Positions 51,269 to 58,988 of a stretch of DNA of 64,000 bases are shown here, in pieces. Below the pieces are notes generated by a model. The model searched no databases, had not been told where the DNA came from, and saw only the letters and a list, made by a program, of their open reading frames with translations. The stretch is from JASJAR01 sp039198225 (GTDB taxonomy: Bacteria; Pseudomonadota; Alphaproteobacteria; Rhodobacterales; Rhodobacteraceae): contig JBCCTQ010000011.1 of NCBI GenBank assembly GCA_039198225.1, positions 1-64,000 on the forward strand, given 5' to 3'. Each line of letters opens with the position of its first letter. Position 1 is the first letter of the stretch. Position numbers and translations under genes: made by a program.

Positions 51269-52303
51269 TCAGCTCTCGTAATCTATGACATGGCGTAGGA
51301 TTTTTTCATATTCCAACGCTTTGCCAGTGCCCATTGCGACGCAATTGAGGCTCTCATCGGCCACAGAAATCGCGAGGCCGGTCTGTTCGCGCAGGGCCAG
51401 GTCCAACTCGCCCAAAAGCGCGCCGCCGCCGGTCAGCATCACACCTCGGTCGACGATGTCGGCCGCAAGATCAGGCGGAGTGGCTTCGAGGGCGGTCATC
51501 ACCGCCTCACAGATCGCCTGTACGGGCTCGGCCAGTGCTTCGGCCACCTGGGCCTGGTTGATCTCGGTTTCCTTCGGGACACCGTTCAAAAGGTCGCGGC
51601 CGCGGATTTGGAGTGCGGTACCCCGCCCATCGTCGGGCATACGCGCCGTGCCGATGGTGGTTTTGACCCGTTCCGCAGTCGATTCCCCGATCAAGAGGTT
51701 ATGCTGGCGCCGGAGATAGGAGATGATTGCCTCATCCATCCTATCGCCTCCCACACGGACCGAGCGGGCGTAAACGATGTCGCCCAAGGAGAGCACGGCA
51801 ACTTCCGTGGTCCCGCCGCCGATATCGACGACCATGTTGCCAGTGGGGTCAGTGATCGGCATCCCCGCGCCGATGGCTGCTGCAATCGGTTCAGGAATAA
51901 GCCCCGCCTTGCCTGCACCCGCCTTTTGCACCGAATCGCGGATCGCGCGTTTTTCGACCGGTGTGGCCCCGTGGGGTACGCAGACGATCACCTTCGGCTT
52001 GGAAAACGTCGTGCGCTTGTGCACTTTCCGGATGAAATGTTTGATCATTTCTTCGGCGACGTCGAAGTCGGCGATCACGCCCTCGCGCATCGGCCGGATC
52101 GCTTCGATGGATCCGGGCGTGCGCCCCAGCATCAGTTTGGCGTCTTCCCCAACGGCCAGAACCTGTTTTTTGCCCTCTTTGACGTGGTAGGCCACCACCG
52201 AGGGTTCATTGAGGATTACGCCGCGGCCTTTGACATAGACGAGCGTGTTCGCCGTGCCGAGGTCGATCGCCATATCCGAAGAAAACAAACCGCCGAGGGC
52301 CAT
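51269..52303 (-). CDS. mreB: Rod-shape-determining actin homologue MreB
   Basis: A 344-residue bacterial actin. SSDMAIDLGTANTLVYVKGR is the phosphate-1 loop, and DIGGGTTEVAVLSLG and GVMLTGGGALLGEL are the later nucleotide-binding motifs. The ATG at 52303 is the family-standard start; an upstream extension of 43 codons is not seen in the family and was left out. It organises wall synthesis under the membrane and heads the mreBCD-mrdA-rodA operon. Confidence 0.97.
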   Translation of the reverse strand: MALGGLFSSDMAIDLGTANTLVYVKGRGVILNEPSVVAYHVKEGKKQVLAVGEDAKLMLGRTPGSIEAIRPMREGVIADFDVAEEMIKHFIRKVHKRTTFSKPKVIVCVPHGATPVEKRAIRDSVQKAGAGKAGLIPEPIAAAIGAGMPITDPTGNMVVDIGGGTTEVAVLSLGDIVYARSVRVGGDRMDEAIISYLRRQHNLLIGESTAERVKTTIGTARMPDDGRGTALQIRGRDLLNGVPKETEINQAQVAEALAEPVQAICEAVMTALEATPPDLAADIVDRGVMLTGGGALLGELDLALREQTGLAISVADESLNCVAMGTGKALEYEKILRHVIDYES

Positions 52304-52594
52304 TTTGCGCCTGCCTCTTGCCTCACTGGGCGGAGCAGCCCGTTTAGGCTTTTTCGCTCCCCGTGTCTCTATATGCTCAGCGCGCGGGGACGGGAAGGCC
52401 CCGTCCACCGTATCGAAATCCGTGACTGTCAATTTAGTTCCGCCTCATTGTCCACAGGTCCGCATCAAAGGCGAGCAGCCTTAATTCTCGGCTAACGGGA
52501 TAATCCGGCGACAATATGGCGACTGTTTCCAGCGGCCTTGATTTGCGCGGTCTTGCGGTTCTGGATCAGGCGGTTCGGGGAACGATGCGTCGAC
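52304..52594. other. mreB upstream region
   Basis: These 291 bases separate mreB from the broken gene upstream and should hold the promoter of the rod-shape operon. No convincing -35/-10 pair, ribosome-independent structure or small gene could be supported. Confidence 0.5.
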
Positions 52595-53179
52595 CTAGTG
52601 AGATCGCCGCCGCGCCCACGCCAAAAGGCCGAGGGCGCCAAGAAGAAGGGGCCATCCCGACGGCAAGGGCACGATCGTGGGGGCGCCGTCCGTTTTCCTA
52701 ACAAGGCCGGAGGCGTCCCATTCGATGTCGGAGCCGTCGGGCCCGTCAAGCGACAGGGCCAGGAATTATGAGCCTGCGCCCAACGGGTTGGAGTCGGATA
52801 AAAGCGATCCGCCGTCGTCAAAATCATAGATGGCGGACGCGATCTCGGCGAGGCCGTCGCCCGACAGGAGGAGTGCGCCGAACCGCCCGCTGAAGGGGCT
52901 GTTCACCAAGCTAGAGGCAAACGTTTGGTACATTTCGAAGCCCGTGGGGATCGAAAACCGAAAGACATCGAAGAGGTCATCGTCGCAGTTCGCCGTTCCA
53001 CCGCAGGTTTTTGACAGACGACCACTCACCGAGTTTTCGCTGTCGTCGAACACCCCGACATCGACCGAGGCCCCGCCCTGGAAGGGAAAATTGCCGAAGG
53101 ATTGTTCGGTGACGACGACCGCGGACGCGGATGTTACAAAACACGCCGACATCGCCAAGGCTGCGAGAAAACTGCGCGT
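52595..53179 (-). pseudogene. Broken gene for a secreted protein with a VPLP-type C-terminal sorting signal
   Basis: The intact frame would encode about 194 residues: a signal peptide (RSFLAALAMSACFVTSASA), a beta-rich extracellular domain with a likely disulfide (KTCGGTANCDD), and a C-terminal sorting signal of the VPLPAG/PEP-CTERM kind (VPLPSGW, hydrophobic LLLGALGLLAW, then ARRRSH). An in-frame TAA at 52766-52768 (codon 138, where Tyr would suit LGAGS-x-FLALSLDG) splits the tripartite signal from the body. At the expected start, 53177-53179, the codon is ACG, after a GAGAG at good spacing. Two independent lesions point to a dead gene. A shorter TTG-started product without the sorting signal is conceivable. 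Confidence 0.8.
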
Positions 53180-53288
53180 TGGAAATCTCTCTAATAACCG
53201 GGCGGCACGCGCCCAGACGCCTGTGGATAGTCTAGGGGATATCCAAAACCTGGCTAGGGCGCCGCCGCAGCGGCGCCAAAACCGGCAA

Positions 53289-54884
53289 TTATCCGGCGTC
53301 CTTATAGCTTACTTGCTTAACATCGACGTCCGGATCGGACTTCTCGCGCCGCACCAAAAGCCGGTTCAGCGCTTTGACGTAAGCCTTTGCCGACGCGACG
53401 ACCGTGTCGGTATCCGCGGCATCCCCGGTCACGATCCGGCCGTCTTCTTCCATCCGGACACTGACCGTTGCCTGGGCGTCGGTTCCTTCGGTCACCGCGT
53501 GGACCTGATAGAGTTGGAGCCGCGCGCTATGGGGGAACAGCTGTTTGACAGCGTTGAACACTGCATCAACAGGGCCGTCGCCCTGGGCGGTGACCTGGTG
53601 GTCATCCTCGCCGACCCGCATCGTCAGATCCGCCGATTGGGGCGCTTCGGTGCCGCAGATCACCCGGAGGAATTTCACTTCGAGATGCTCTTCTGGGTCC
53701 TGGCCCGAATAGTCGCGCATCAAGGTGATGAGATCGTCTTCGAAGACCTCTTTTTTCCGATCGGCCAAAGTTTTGAAGCGGACGAAGACGTCGTTCAACT
53801 GGTTGTCGGCGAGTTCATAGCCGAGCTCTTTCAGTTTCGATCGGAGGGCGGCGCGGCCGGAATGCTTGCCCATGACGATGGATGTTTCCGACAGCCCGAT
53901 ATCCTCGGGCCGCATGATCTCGAACGTCTCGGCGTTCTTGAGCATCCCGTCTTGGTGGATGCCGCTTTCGTGGGCGAAGGCGTTCTTGCCGACGATGGCT
54001 TTGTTGAACTGGACTGCAAAGCCAGACACGGTCGCAACGCGCCGCGAGATATGCATGAGTTTCGTCGCATCGACGCCAGTGTGGAAAGGCATGATGTCGT
54101 GGCGGACTTTCATCGCCATGACCACTTCTTCCAGCGCCGTATTGCCGGCGCGTTCGCCTAACCCGTTGATCGTGCACTCGATTTGGCGCGCGCCTCCTTC
54201 GACGGCAGCCAAGGAGTTGGCCGTCGCCATGCCGAGGTCGTTGTGACAATGGGTGGCGAAAGTAACCTCGTCGGCCCCGGGCACCTCGGCGATGAGCATG
54301 CGTATGATTTCTGCGCTTTCGGCCGGAGCCGTGTAGCCCACCGTGTCGGGGATGTTGATCGTCGTCGCCCCGGCCTTGATGGCGATCTCGACGACGCGCT
54401 TGAGATAATCGCGCTCCGTGCGCGTGGCATCCATCGGCGACCATTGGACATTGTCGCAGAGATTGCGGGCATGGGTAACCGTGTCGTGGATCCTTTCCGC
54501 CATCTCGTCCTGGGTGAGATTGGGGATCGCCCTGTGGAGAGGCGAGGTGCCGATAAAGGTGTGGATCCGCGGGGCTTTCGCGTTTCGGATCGCCTCCCAG
54601 CACCGTTCAATGTCCTTGAAATTAGCCCGGGCCAGACCGCAAATCACCGAGGTTTGCGCTTGTTTGGCAATCTCGCTGACCGCTTCGAAATCGCCGTCCG
54701 ATGCGATTGGGAACCCGGCTTCGATGATATCGACGCCCATCGCGTCGAGGAGCCCGGCGATTTCGAGCTTTTGTTTCAGCGTCATCGTCGCACCTGGCGA
54801 TTGCTCGCCGTCGCGAAGCGTCGTGTCGAAGATCAGGACGTAGTTTTTGTCGGCCGCCTGGGGCACGGAACTGTCTTGGGTCAT
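53289..54884 (-). CDS. leuA: 2-isopropylmalate synthase
   Basis: A 531-residue enzyme that joins 2-oxoisovalerate and acetyl-CoA, the first committed step of leucine synthesis. The catalytic barrel has DTTLRDGEQSPGATM at the N-terminus, THCHNDLGMATANSLAA (metal ligands) and NGLGERAGNTALEEVVMA. The C-terminal regulatory domain (about 395-520) binds leucine for feedback inhibition. A leucine-rich leader peptide is encoded 80 bases upstream, so transcription or translation attenuation is likely. The ribosome site is weak (GAGA), consistent with control at this step. Confidence 0.97.
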   Translation of the reverse strand: MTQDSSVPQAADKNYVLIFDTTLRDGEQSPGATMTLKQKLEIAGLLDAMGVDIIEAGFPIASDGDFEAVSEIAKQAQTSVICGLARANFKDIERCWEAIRNAKAPRIHTFIGTSPLHRAIPNLTQDEMAERIHDTVTHARNLCDNVQWSPMDATRTERDYLKRVVEIAIKAGATTINIPDTVGYTAPAESAEIIRMLIAEVPGADEVTFATHCHNDLGMATANSLAAVEGGARQIECTINGLGERAGNTALEEVVMAMKVRHDIMPFHTGVDATKLMHISRRVATVSGFAVQFNKAIVGKNAFAHESGIHQDGMLKNAETFEIMRPEDIGLSETSIVMGKHSGRAALRSKLKELGYELADNQLNDVFVRFKTLADRKKEVFEDDLITLMRDYSGQDPEEHLEVKFLRVICGTEAPQSADLTMRVGEDDHQVTAQGDGPVDAVFNAVKQLFPHSARLQLYQVHAVTEGTDAQATVSVRMEEDGRIVTGDAADTDTVVASAKAYVKALNRLLVRREKSDPDVDVKQVSYKDAG

Positions 54885-54935
54885 GAGGTTGTTCTCTTAG
54901 CCTGGTTTTTTCTGGGTGTTTCCGGCGCTGTCTCT

Positions 54936-54971
54936 CCCCTGAGCGGTCGCGCCAAAAGGCACGCTCAGAGG
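54936..54971 (-). promoter_or_regulatory. Leader hairpin, candidate leuA attenuator
   Basis: A 10-base stem (CCTCTGAGCG with CGCTCAGGGG, one G-T pair and the rest matched) with a 16-base loop lies between the leader peptide and leuA. The leader stop codon is inside its 5' arm, so ribosome position would control folding. No T-run follows, so termination would be rho-dependent or control translational. Confidence 0.6.
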
Positions 54972-55024
54972 CGGCTAAGGAGAAGGAGGCCGAGAAGGCG
55001 CTCGGGAGACGGCAGAGCGGTCAT
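54965..55024 (-). CDS. leuL: Leucine leader peptide upstream of leuA
   Basis: A 19-residue peptide, MTALPSPERLLGLLLLSRL. Eight of its 19 residues are leucine, including four in a row (CTC CTT CTC CTT), and it ends inside the stem of the following hairpin. This is the classic design of amino-acid attenuation: slow translation at leucine codons under starvation changes RNA folding and allows leuA expression. No ribosome-binding site precedes the ATG. A TATGCT box seven bases upstream suggests transcription starts at or next to the ATG, giving a leaderless message, as is known for the trp leader of rhizobia. Confidence 0.8.
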   Translation of the reverse strand: MTALPSPERLLGLLLLSRL

Positions 55025-55031
55025 GGGACAG

Positions 55032-55037
55032 AGCATA
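55032..55037 (-). promoter_or_regulatory. Candidate -10 box for the leuA leader
   Basis: TATGCT lies seven bases before the leader-peptide ATG. The -35 region at 16-18 bases spacing does not match TTGACA well, so the promoter call rests on the -10 box and context. Confidence 0.4.
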
Positions 55038-55063
55038 CACCTTCACGCAGCGATGAACAGACC

Positions 55064-55711
55064 TCAAACGTATGTCTTGAGGTCCTTCCGGTCGGGGTGG
55101 TCAAGATGGGGCACGGCGTTAAAGCCAGAAAGAAAGATCCCCGCTTCGAGGACGCGGAACCGGTGGATCGAGGAATTGGAGATCGGCAGGAGGATCTGGG
55201 CCAAGCGGTGAATGTCGAGGCCTAGGGCGATGCGGAGCGCCATGGAAATGACCCCGCCAGAGGTCACGCAAAGCACCCGGCGGCCGGGCTCGGCCGCTTC
55301 TTCAAGGACCGCTGACACCCGGCATTCGAAAGCGTCGAAGGGCTCAGTGCCGGCGATTTCTGCCTTTTCCCAAGCGGCAAGGGTTTGGGGGAGATGCGTC
55401 GCGTAGTCCTGCAAGCCTCGCGGCTGAGGGATGCCATGGTTGATCTCCATGTCCCGGGCCAGGGCGAAATAGTCGACCTCGTTCAGGCGAGGATCGGTGC
55501 GCTCAGGCTCCAATCCCAACCCCTTGGCGGTCTCGATATGGCGCCGCATCGTCCCCGACAGGACGAGATCGAAACCCGGTTCGTGGGCACGCATCCACTC
55601 GCCGAGCCAGACGGCCTGAGATTTTCCCAAATCCGACAGCCGGTCATACTCCTCCTCGGTCATCGCGCCGGAATTGGCCTGGCCGTGGCGCACGAGGACA
55701 ATTTCGCCCAT
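55064..55711 (-). CDS. Histidine phosphatase-family protein
   Basis: A 215-residue protein of the phosphoglycerate-mutase-like superfamily. The phosphohistidine motif VLVRHGQAN is at residues 5-13, and the second catalytic His region is in CVTSGGVISMAL, where the usual His is replaced by Ser-Gly-Gly context and needs checking. Members dephosphorylate diverse small molecules or proteins. No specific substrate is suggested by neighbours. Confidence 0.83.
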   Translation of the reverse strand: MGEIVLVRHGQANSGAMTEEEYDRLSDLGKSQAVWLGEWMRAHEPGFDLVLSGTMRRHIETAKGLGLEPERTDPRLNEVDYFALARDMEINHGIPQPRGLQDYATHLPQTLAAWEKAEIAGTEPFDAFECRVSAVLEEAAEPGRRVLCVTSGGVISMALRIALGLDIHRLAQILLPISNSSIHRFRVLEAGIFLSGFNAVPHLDHPDRKDLKTYV

Positions 55712-55770
55712 GGGACCCTCCCGTCAGATGCCGGACGTGACACGGGGATTTGAGGCCCGCAAGGCGAGAA

Positions 55771-56535
55771 TTAGAACATCATGCAATCGGCACCCGGCGC
55801 GAGGTCGTCCGCACCCGCGGGGAGGGTCGGCGTATAGGTGAAGGATGAGATCTGGGCGCCCTGATCGAAGGCCAGGAATAGCTCGTTGCTGCCCGGCCGG
55901 ATCGCGATGCCCTCTGGGTCCAGCCCGTATTGGGTGAGCGATTGGGTGGCCAAAAGCGCACCGTCGGCGTCGAATTCGTAAAGCGCGTTGGTGCCTTCGA
56001 GGTCGTCGACGATGAGAAGGTGTCCGGTTCGGGGATCGCGCGCGATGCCCTGGGGCTCGGTGAGCGGCGGGTCAAGGTCTTTGGTGTCGATCTGGCGGAT
56101 CACTTGGCCGTCGGGCGTGAGCCAGGTCAGGCGCTCGGGGTCGTCTTCGACGGTGATGAGCGTGCCATCTTCGGTGACCGTGATCCCTTCGGTATCGGCC
56201 CAACCGCCTTCTTGGGTGAAGGGCTGGCCCAAGGCGGTGCCGTCCTTGGCAAGCCTCTGAAACGCGCCGAACCCGTCGGCGACGAGGAGGTGGTTCTCTT
56301 CGAGGCTGATCGCCTTTATGCGGCGGAGATCGCTGCCGAAGCGACGAAGTTCGTCGCCGTCCAGTGTCACAAGGATCACTTCGGGGCCCTCATTGGCAAT
56401 CCAAAGCCCGCAGAAACTGGGATCATAGTCGAGGCTTGCGGGGCGGTTGAGCTGGTAGGTGCCCGTCAGTTCGAGGTCTAAGGCGATGGCTGGCGCAGCC
56501 GAGGCCATGAGCAGGGGTAAAAGTAATGCGCGCAT
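55771..56535 (-). CDS. Secreted beta-propeller-like protein (SdiA-regulated/YjiK-like)
   Basis: A 254-residue protein with a signal peptide (residues 1-18, cleavage near AIA-LDL). Repeated strand blocks (EENHLLVADGFGAFQRL; TVTEDGTLITVEDDPE; RDPRTGHLLIVDDLEG; IRPGSNELFLAFDQGA) fit an NHL/SdiA-regulated propeller of about five blades. Members bind or hydrolyse unknown ligands in the periplasm. A C-terminal Cys-Met-Met-Phe ends it. Function is not known. Confidence 0.75.
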   Translation of the reverse strand: MRALLLPLLMASAAPAIALDLELTGTYQLNRPASLDYDPSFCGLWIANEGPEVILVTLDGDELRRFGSDLRRIKAISLEENHLLVADGFGAFQRLAKDGTALGQPFTQEGGWADTEGITVTEDGTLITVEDDPERLTWLTPDGQVIRQIDTKDLDPPLTEPQGIARDPRTGHLLIVDDLEGTNALYEFDADGALLATQSLTQYGLDPEGIAIRPGSNELFLAFDQGAQISSFTYTPTLPAGADDLAPGADCMMF

Positions 56536-56753
56536 AGTGCTCCCAACGTTTGGCTAGCTGCCTTCTGAAGTGGCGCGCGGTCGCGTGGGGTCAAACAGGC
56601 CCGCGCTTGCCCCAATGGCGCACGGGGCGGGGCCGGTGGGGCAATTGCGTATTTTTGAAGAGATGAAGGCCACTTGGACACGTGTCATCGGTGGTCGCTT
56701 TCCGCAGAGACGGGCCTATCTTCCGGCCCGATGACAGGAGAGGCGGTTCGGAC

Positions 56754-57419
56754 TTGAAACGGGCATTGATCATAGGGGCGAGTGGCGGGATCGGGTCGGC
56801 TCTATCGGAGGCGTTTTCGGGGCGAGGTTGGGCAGTGACGGGACTGTCGCGGCGCGAAGACGGGGTCGACGTGACCGATGAGGCCGCTATCGAATCCGCT
56901 TTGGCGCGATTTGATCAGCCGTTCGACCTGATCTTCGTTGCCACAGGGGCGCTGGTGATTGACGGAGCCGAACCTGAGCGGACGATCAAAGCGGTAACGC
57001 CCGAGGCCCTCGTCAACCAATTCCGAGTCAATGCCATGGGCCCGTTTCTCGTTTTGAAACACGCTCTGCGACTTCTTCCGAAGGATCGGCCGTCAACCTT
57101 TGCCGCGCTCTCAGCCAGGGTCGGATCGATCGGTGACAACTGGATCGGCGGATGGGCGAGCTACCGGACCGCGAAGGCGGCGTTGAACCAACTCCTTCAC
57201 ACCGCAGCGATCGAGCTCCGCCGCACCCATAAAGAAGCGAGGGTCCTCGCACTCCATCCCGGTACGGTGGCGACTGATTTTACGGCCAAGTATGCCGGGC
57301 GCCATAAGACGGTGACCCCAAATGAGGCGGCCGAGAACCTTGCCCAAGTCATCGAAACCGCCACCCTCGAAGAGAGCGGCGGTTTTTACGATTATGCGTT
57401 CAAAGAAATCCCTTGGTAG
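56754..57419 (+). CDS. Short-chain dehydrogenase/reductase
   Basis: About 221 residues. The cofactor loop GASGGIGSALSEAF is at residues 8-21 and the active-site YxxxK is in ASYRTAKAALNQ, with the catalytic Ser in FAALSARVGSIG. Length is typical of C-factor-like SDRs. The start is TTG with AGGCGG seven bases upstream; an in-frame GTG at 56682 would add 24 residues but has no site. The gene converges on the MORN gene with six bases between. Confidence 0.83.
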   Translation: MKRALIIGASGGIGSALSEAFSGRGWAVTGLSRREDGVDVTDEAAIESALARFDQPFDLIFVATGALVIDGAEPERTIKAVTPEALVNQFRVNAMGPFLVLKHALRLLPKDRPSTFAALSARVGSIGDNWIGGWASYRTAKAALNQLLHTAAIELRRTHKEARVLALHPGTVATDFTAKYAGRHKTVTPNEAAENLAQVIETATLEESGGFYDYAFKEIPW

Positions 57420-57425
57420 GGGGTT

Positions 57426-58862
57426 CTACTGGCTCTGGCTTTCGGCGCTCTCTTCTTCGGTGAGCGCCCCATTGACCCAAGTTCCAGTGGCTTCTTCGCC
57501 CGACGCGTAGCGGATCGTGCCCTCGCCCTGGCGTTTGCCGGCTTTGAACATGCCTTCATAGACATCGCCATTGGCATAGGTCGCGGTGCCTTCGCCCTCG
57601 ATCTCGCCGTCGACCCAAGCGCCGGTATAGGTGAACCCGTCGGGCATGGTGATCGTGCCCGCGCCTTCGCGCTGGCCAGCGACAAAGCTGCCTTCATAGA
57701 TGGTGCCGTCGGAATAGGTGGCTGTGCCGTTGCCCCACCGCTGGCCGTCTTGCCACTCGCCCTCATAGCGATAGCCGTCTGCAAAGGTCATCGTGCCCGA
57801 ACCGTGCATTTGGGCGTTTTGGAAGCCGCCTTCATAGACGAGACCGTTGGAATAGGTCGCCTTGCCCATTCCTTCAATGACGCCCGCTTTCCATTCGCCG
57901 GTATAGGTATTGCCGTCGGGATAGGTGATCGTTCCGGAACCGTCGGCAAGGTCATCCTTGAACGAGCCCTCATAAATTGAGCCGTCTGGATAGGTCACTT
58001 TGCCCGATCCTTCGATCCGGCCTTCGGTCCATTCGCCGAGATAGAGGTAGCCGTCCGTGCCGGTGAATGTGCCTTGGCCATGGCGGCGGTCACTGTCGAA
58101 GGCGCCTTCATAGACATCGCCGTTGGCATAGACGACCCGGCCTTCGCCTTGGCGCTTGCCGTCCACGAGGTCGCCCTCATAAACATCGCCGTTGGGTTGG
58201 GTCAACTGGCCGGTGCCATTGATCTGCCCGTCGCGCCATTCGCCCACATAGATCAGCCCGTCGGGCATGGTCAGTGTGCCGCGCCCTTCGCGGGCGCCGC
58301 GAATGAGGTCGCCTTCGTAGACTGCGCCGTCAGGATAGGTGATCTTGCCTTTGCCTTCCTTGATGCCGCCGGTCCATTGGCCTTCATAAACGTAGCCATT
58401 GGGGCTCTGCATCCGGCCTTGGCCGTCGTGGAGGGCGTCAACGAAGCTTCCCTCGTACTGGACGCCATTGGCATAGATCGCCACGCCTGTGCCGGTGATC
58501 TTGCCGTCCAGCCACTCGCCTTCATAGGTGCCGCCATCTGCAAATGTGATCTTGCCGGCCCCTTCGGGTTTGCCGGCCGCGAAGGCGCCTTCATAAACCG
58601 ACCCGTTCGGGAATTCGGCGCGGCCCGTGCCGCGGATCTCACCTTCGACCCACTCGCCGGTATAGACGTAGCCGTTAGGCAGCCTGTAGGTGCCTGTGCC
58701 GTGCTGTTTGCCGTCCTTGAAGGTGCCTTCGTAGATGCCACCGTCATCATACTGCTTTGTGACAATCTCTTCCGATTGCGCGGCGACCGGGCCTCCCGAA
58801 AAGGCAACCGCCAGCGCGATGGGCGCTGCGGCCCAGATTCCAAGCTGATTTTTTTGTCCCAT
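57426..58862 (-). CDS. Secreted or periplasmic MORN-repeat protein, 18 repeats
   Basis: A 478-residue protein. Residues 1-28 are a signal peptide (cleavage near VAA-QSE). Residues 43-456 are 18 perfect-length 23-residue MORN repeats (consensus YEGxFxxGxxxGxGxxxxxDGxx), followed by a degenerate 19th and an acidic Gln/Ser tail. Repeats tend to alternate between YEGxF and YTGEW forms, suggesting growth by 46-residue duplication. MORN repeats make a rigid beta-strand solenoid; some bind lipids or form scaffolds. Nothing enzymatic is fused to it. Its gene stands alone. Confidence 0.92.
   Translation of the reverse strand: MGQKNQLGIWAAAPIALAVAFSGGPVAAQSEEIVTKQYDDGGIYEGTFKDGKQHGTGTYRLPNGYVYTGEWVEGEIRGTGRAEFPNGSVYEGAFAAGKPEGAGKITFADGGTYEGEWLDGKITGTGVAIYANGVQYEGSFVDALHDGQGRMQSPNGYVYEGQWTGGIKEGKGKITYPDGAVYEGDLIRGAREGRGTLTMPDGLIYVGEWRDGQINGTGQLTQPNGDVYEGDLVDGKRQGEGRVVYANGDVYEGAFDSDRRHGQGTFTGTDGYLYLGEWTEGRIEGSGKVTYPDGSIYEGSFKDDLADGSGTITYPDGNTYTGEWKAGVIEGMGKATYSNGLVYEGGFQNAQMHGSGTMTFADGYRYEGEWQDGQRWGNGTATYSDGTIYEGSFVAGQREGAGTITMPDGFTYTGAWVDGEIEGEGTATYANGDVYEGMFKAGKRQGEGTIRYASGEEATGTWVNGALTEEESAESQSQ
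57495..58736 (-). repeat. 69-bp coding tandem repeat array (MORN)
   Basis: Eighteen units of 69 bases, each one MORN repeat, with no insertion or deletion in any unit. Strong period keeps frames open on the other strand across much of the array, producing spurious open frames. Confidence 0.9.
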
Positions 58863-58988
58863 TGTCCTTGCTCGCGACCCCGCTCAGGTTTGCGCCAGTT
58901 CTACCGACCCCCCCATAAGCTCGCAACGGTTTTAGTTGCGGCCTTTTCCCGGGCGCCGTGTCTGCTAAGTCTGGCATCGAAATGAGGC

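Noticed and set aside
51269..52432. Longer MreB with a 43-residue N-terminal extension
   Set aside because: MreB proteins start at the MALGGLFSSDM-like residues; the extension is Arg/Lys/Pro-rich and has no family counterpart.
52830..54161. Long plus-strand open frame (443 codons) opposite leuA and the broken gene
   Set aside because: It lies antisense to leuA, which has all family motifs, and its product has the composition of reversed GC-rich coding sequence.
57495..58736. CRISPR array
   Set aside because: The periodicity is coding (23-residue MORN units) with no constant repeat and variable spacer pattern. No cas genes are present.
58074..58985. Plus-strand frame of 303 codons opposite the MORN gene
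   Set aside because: The 69-base repeat keeps this frame open; the product is a periodic shadow of the repeats.
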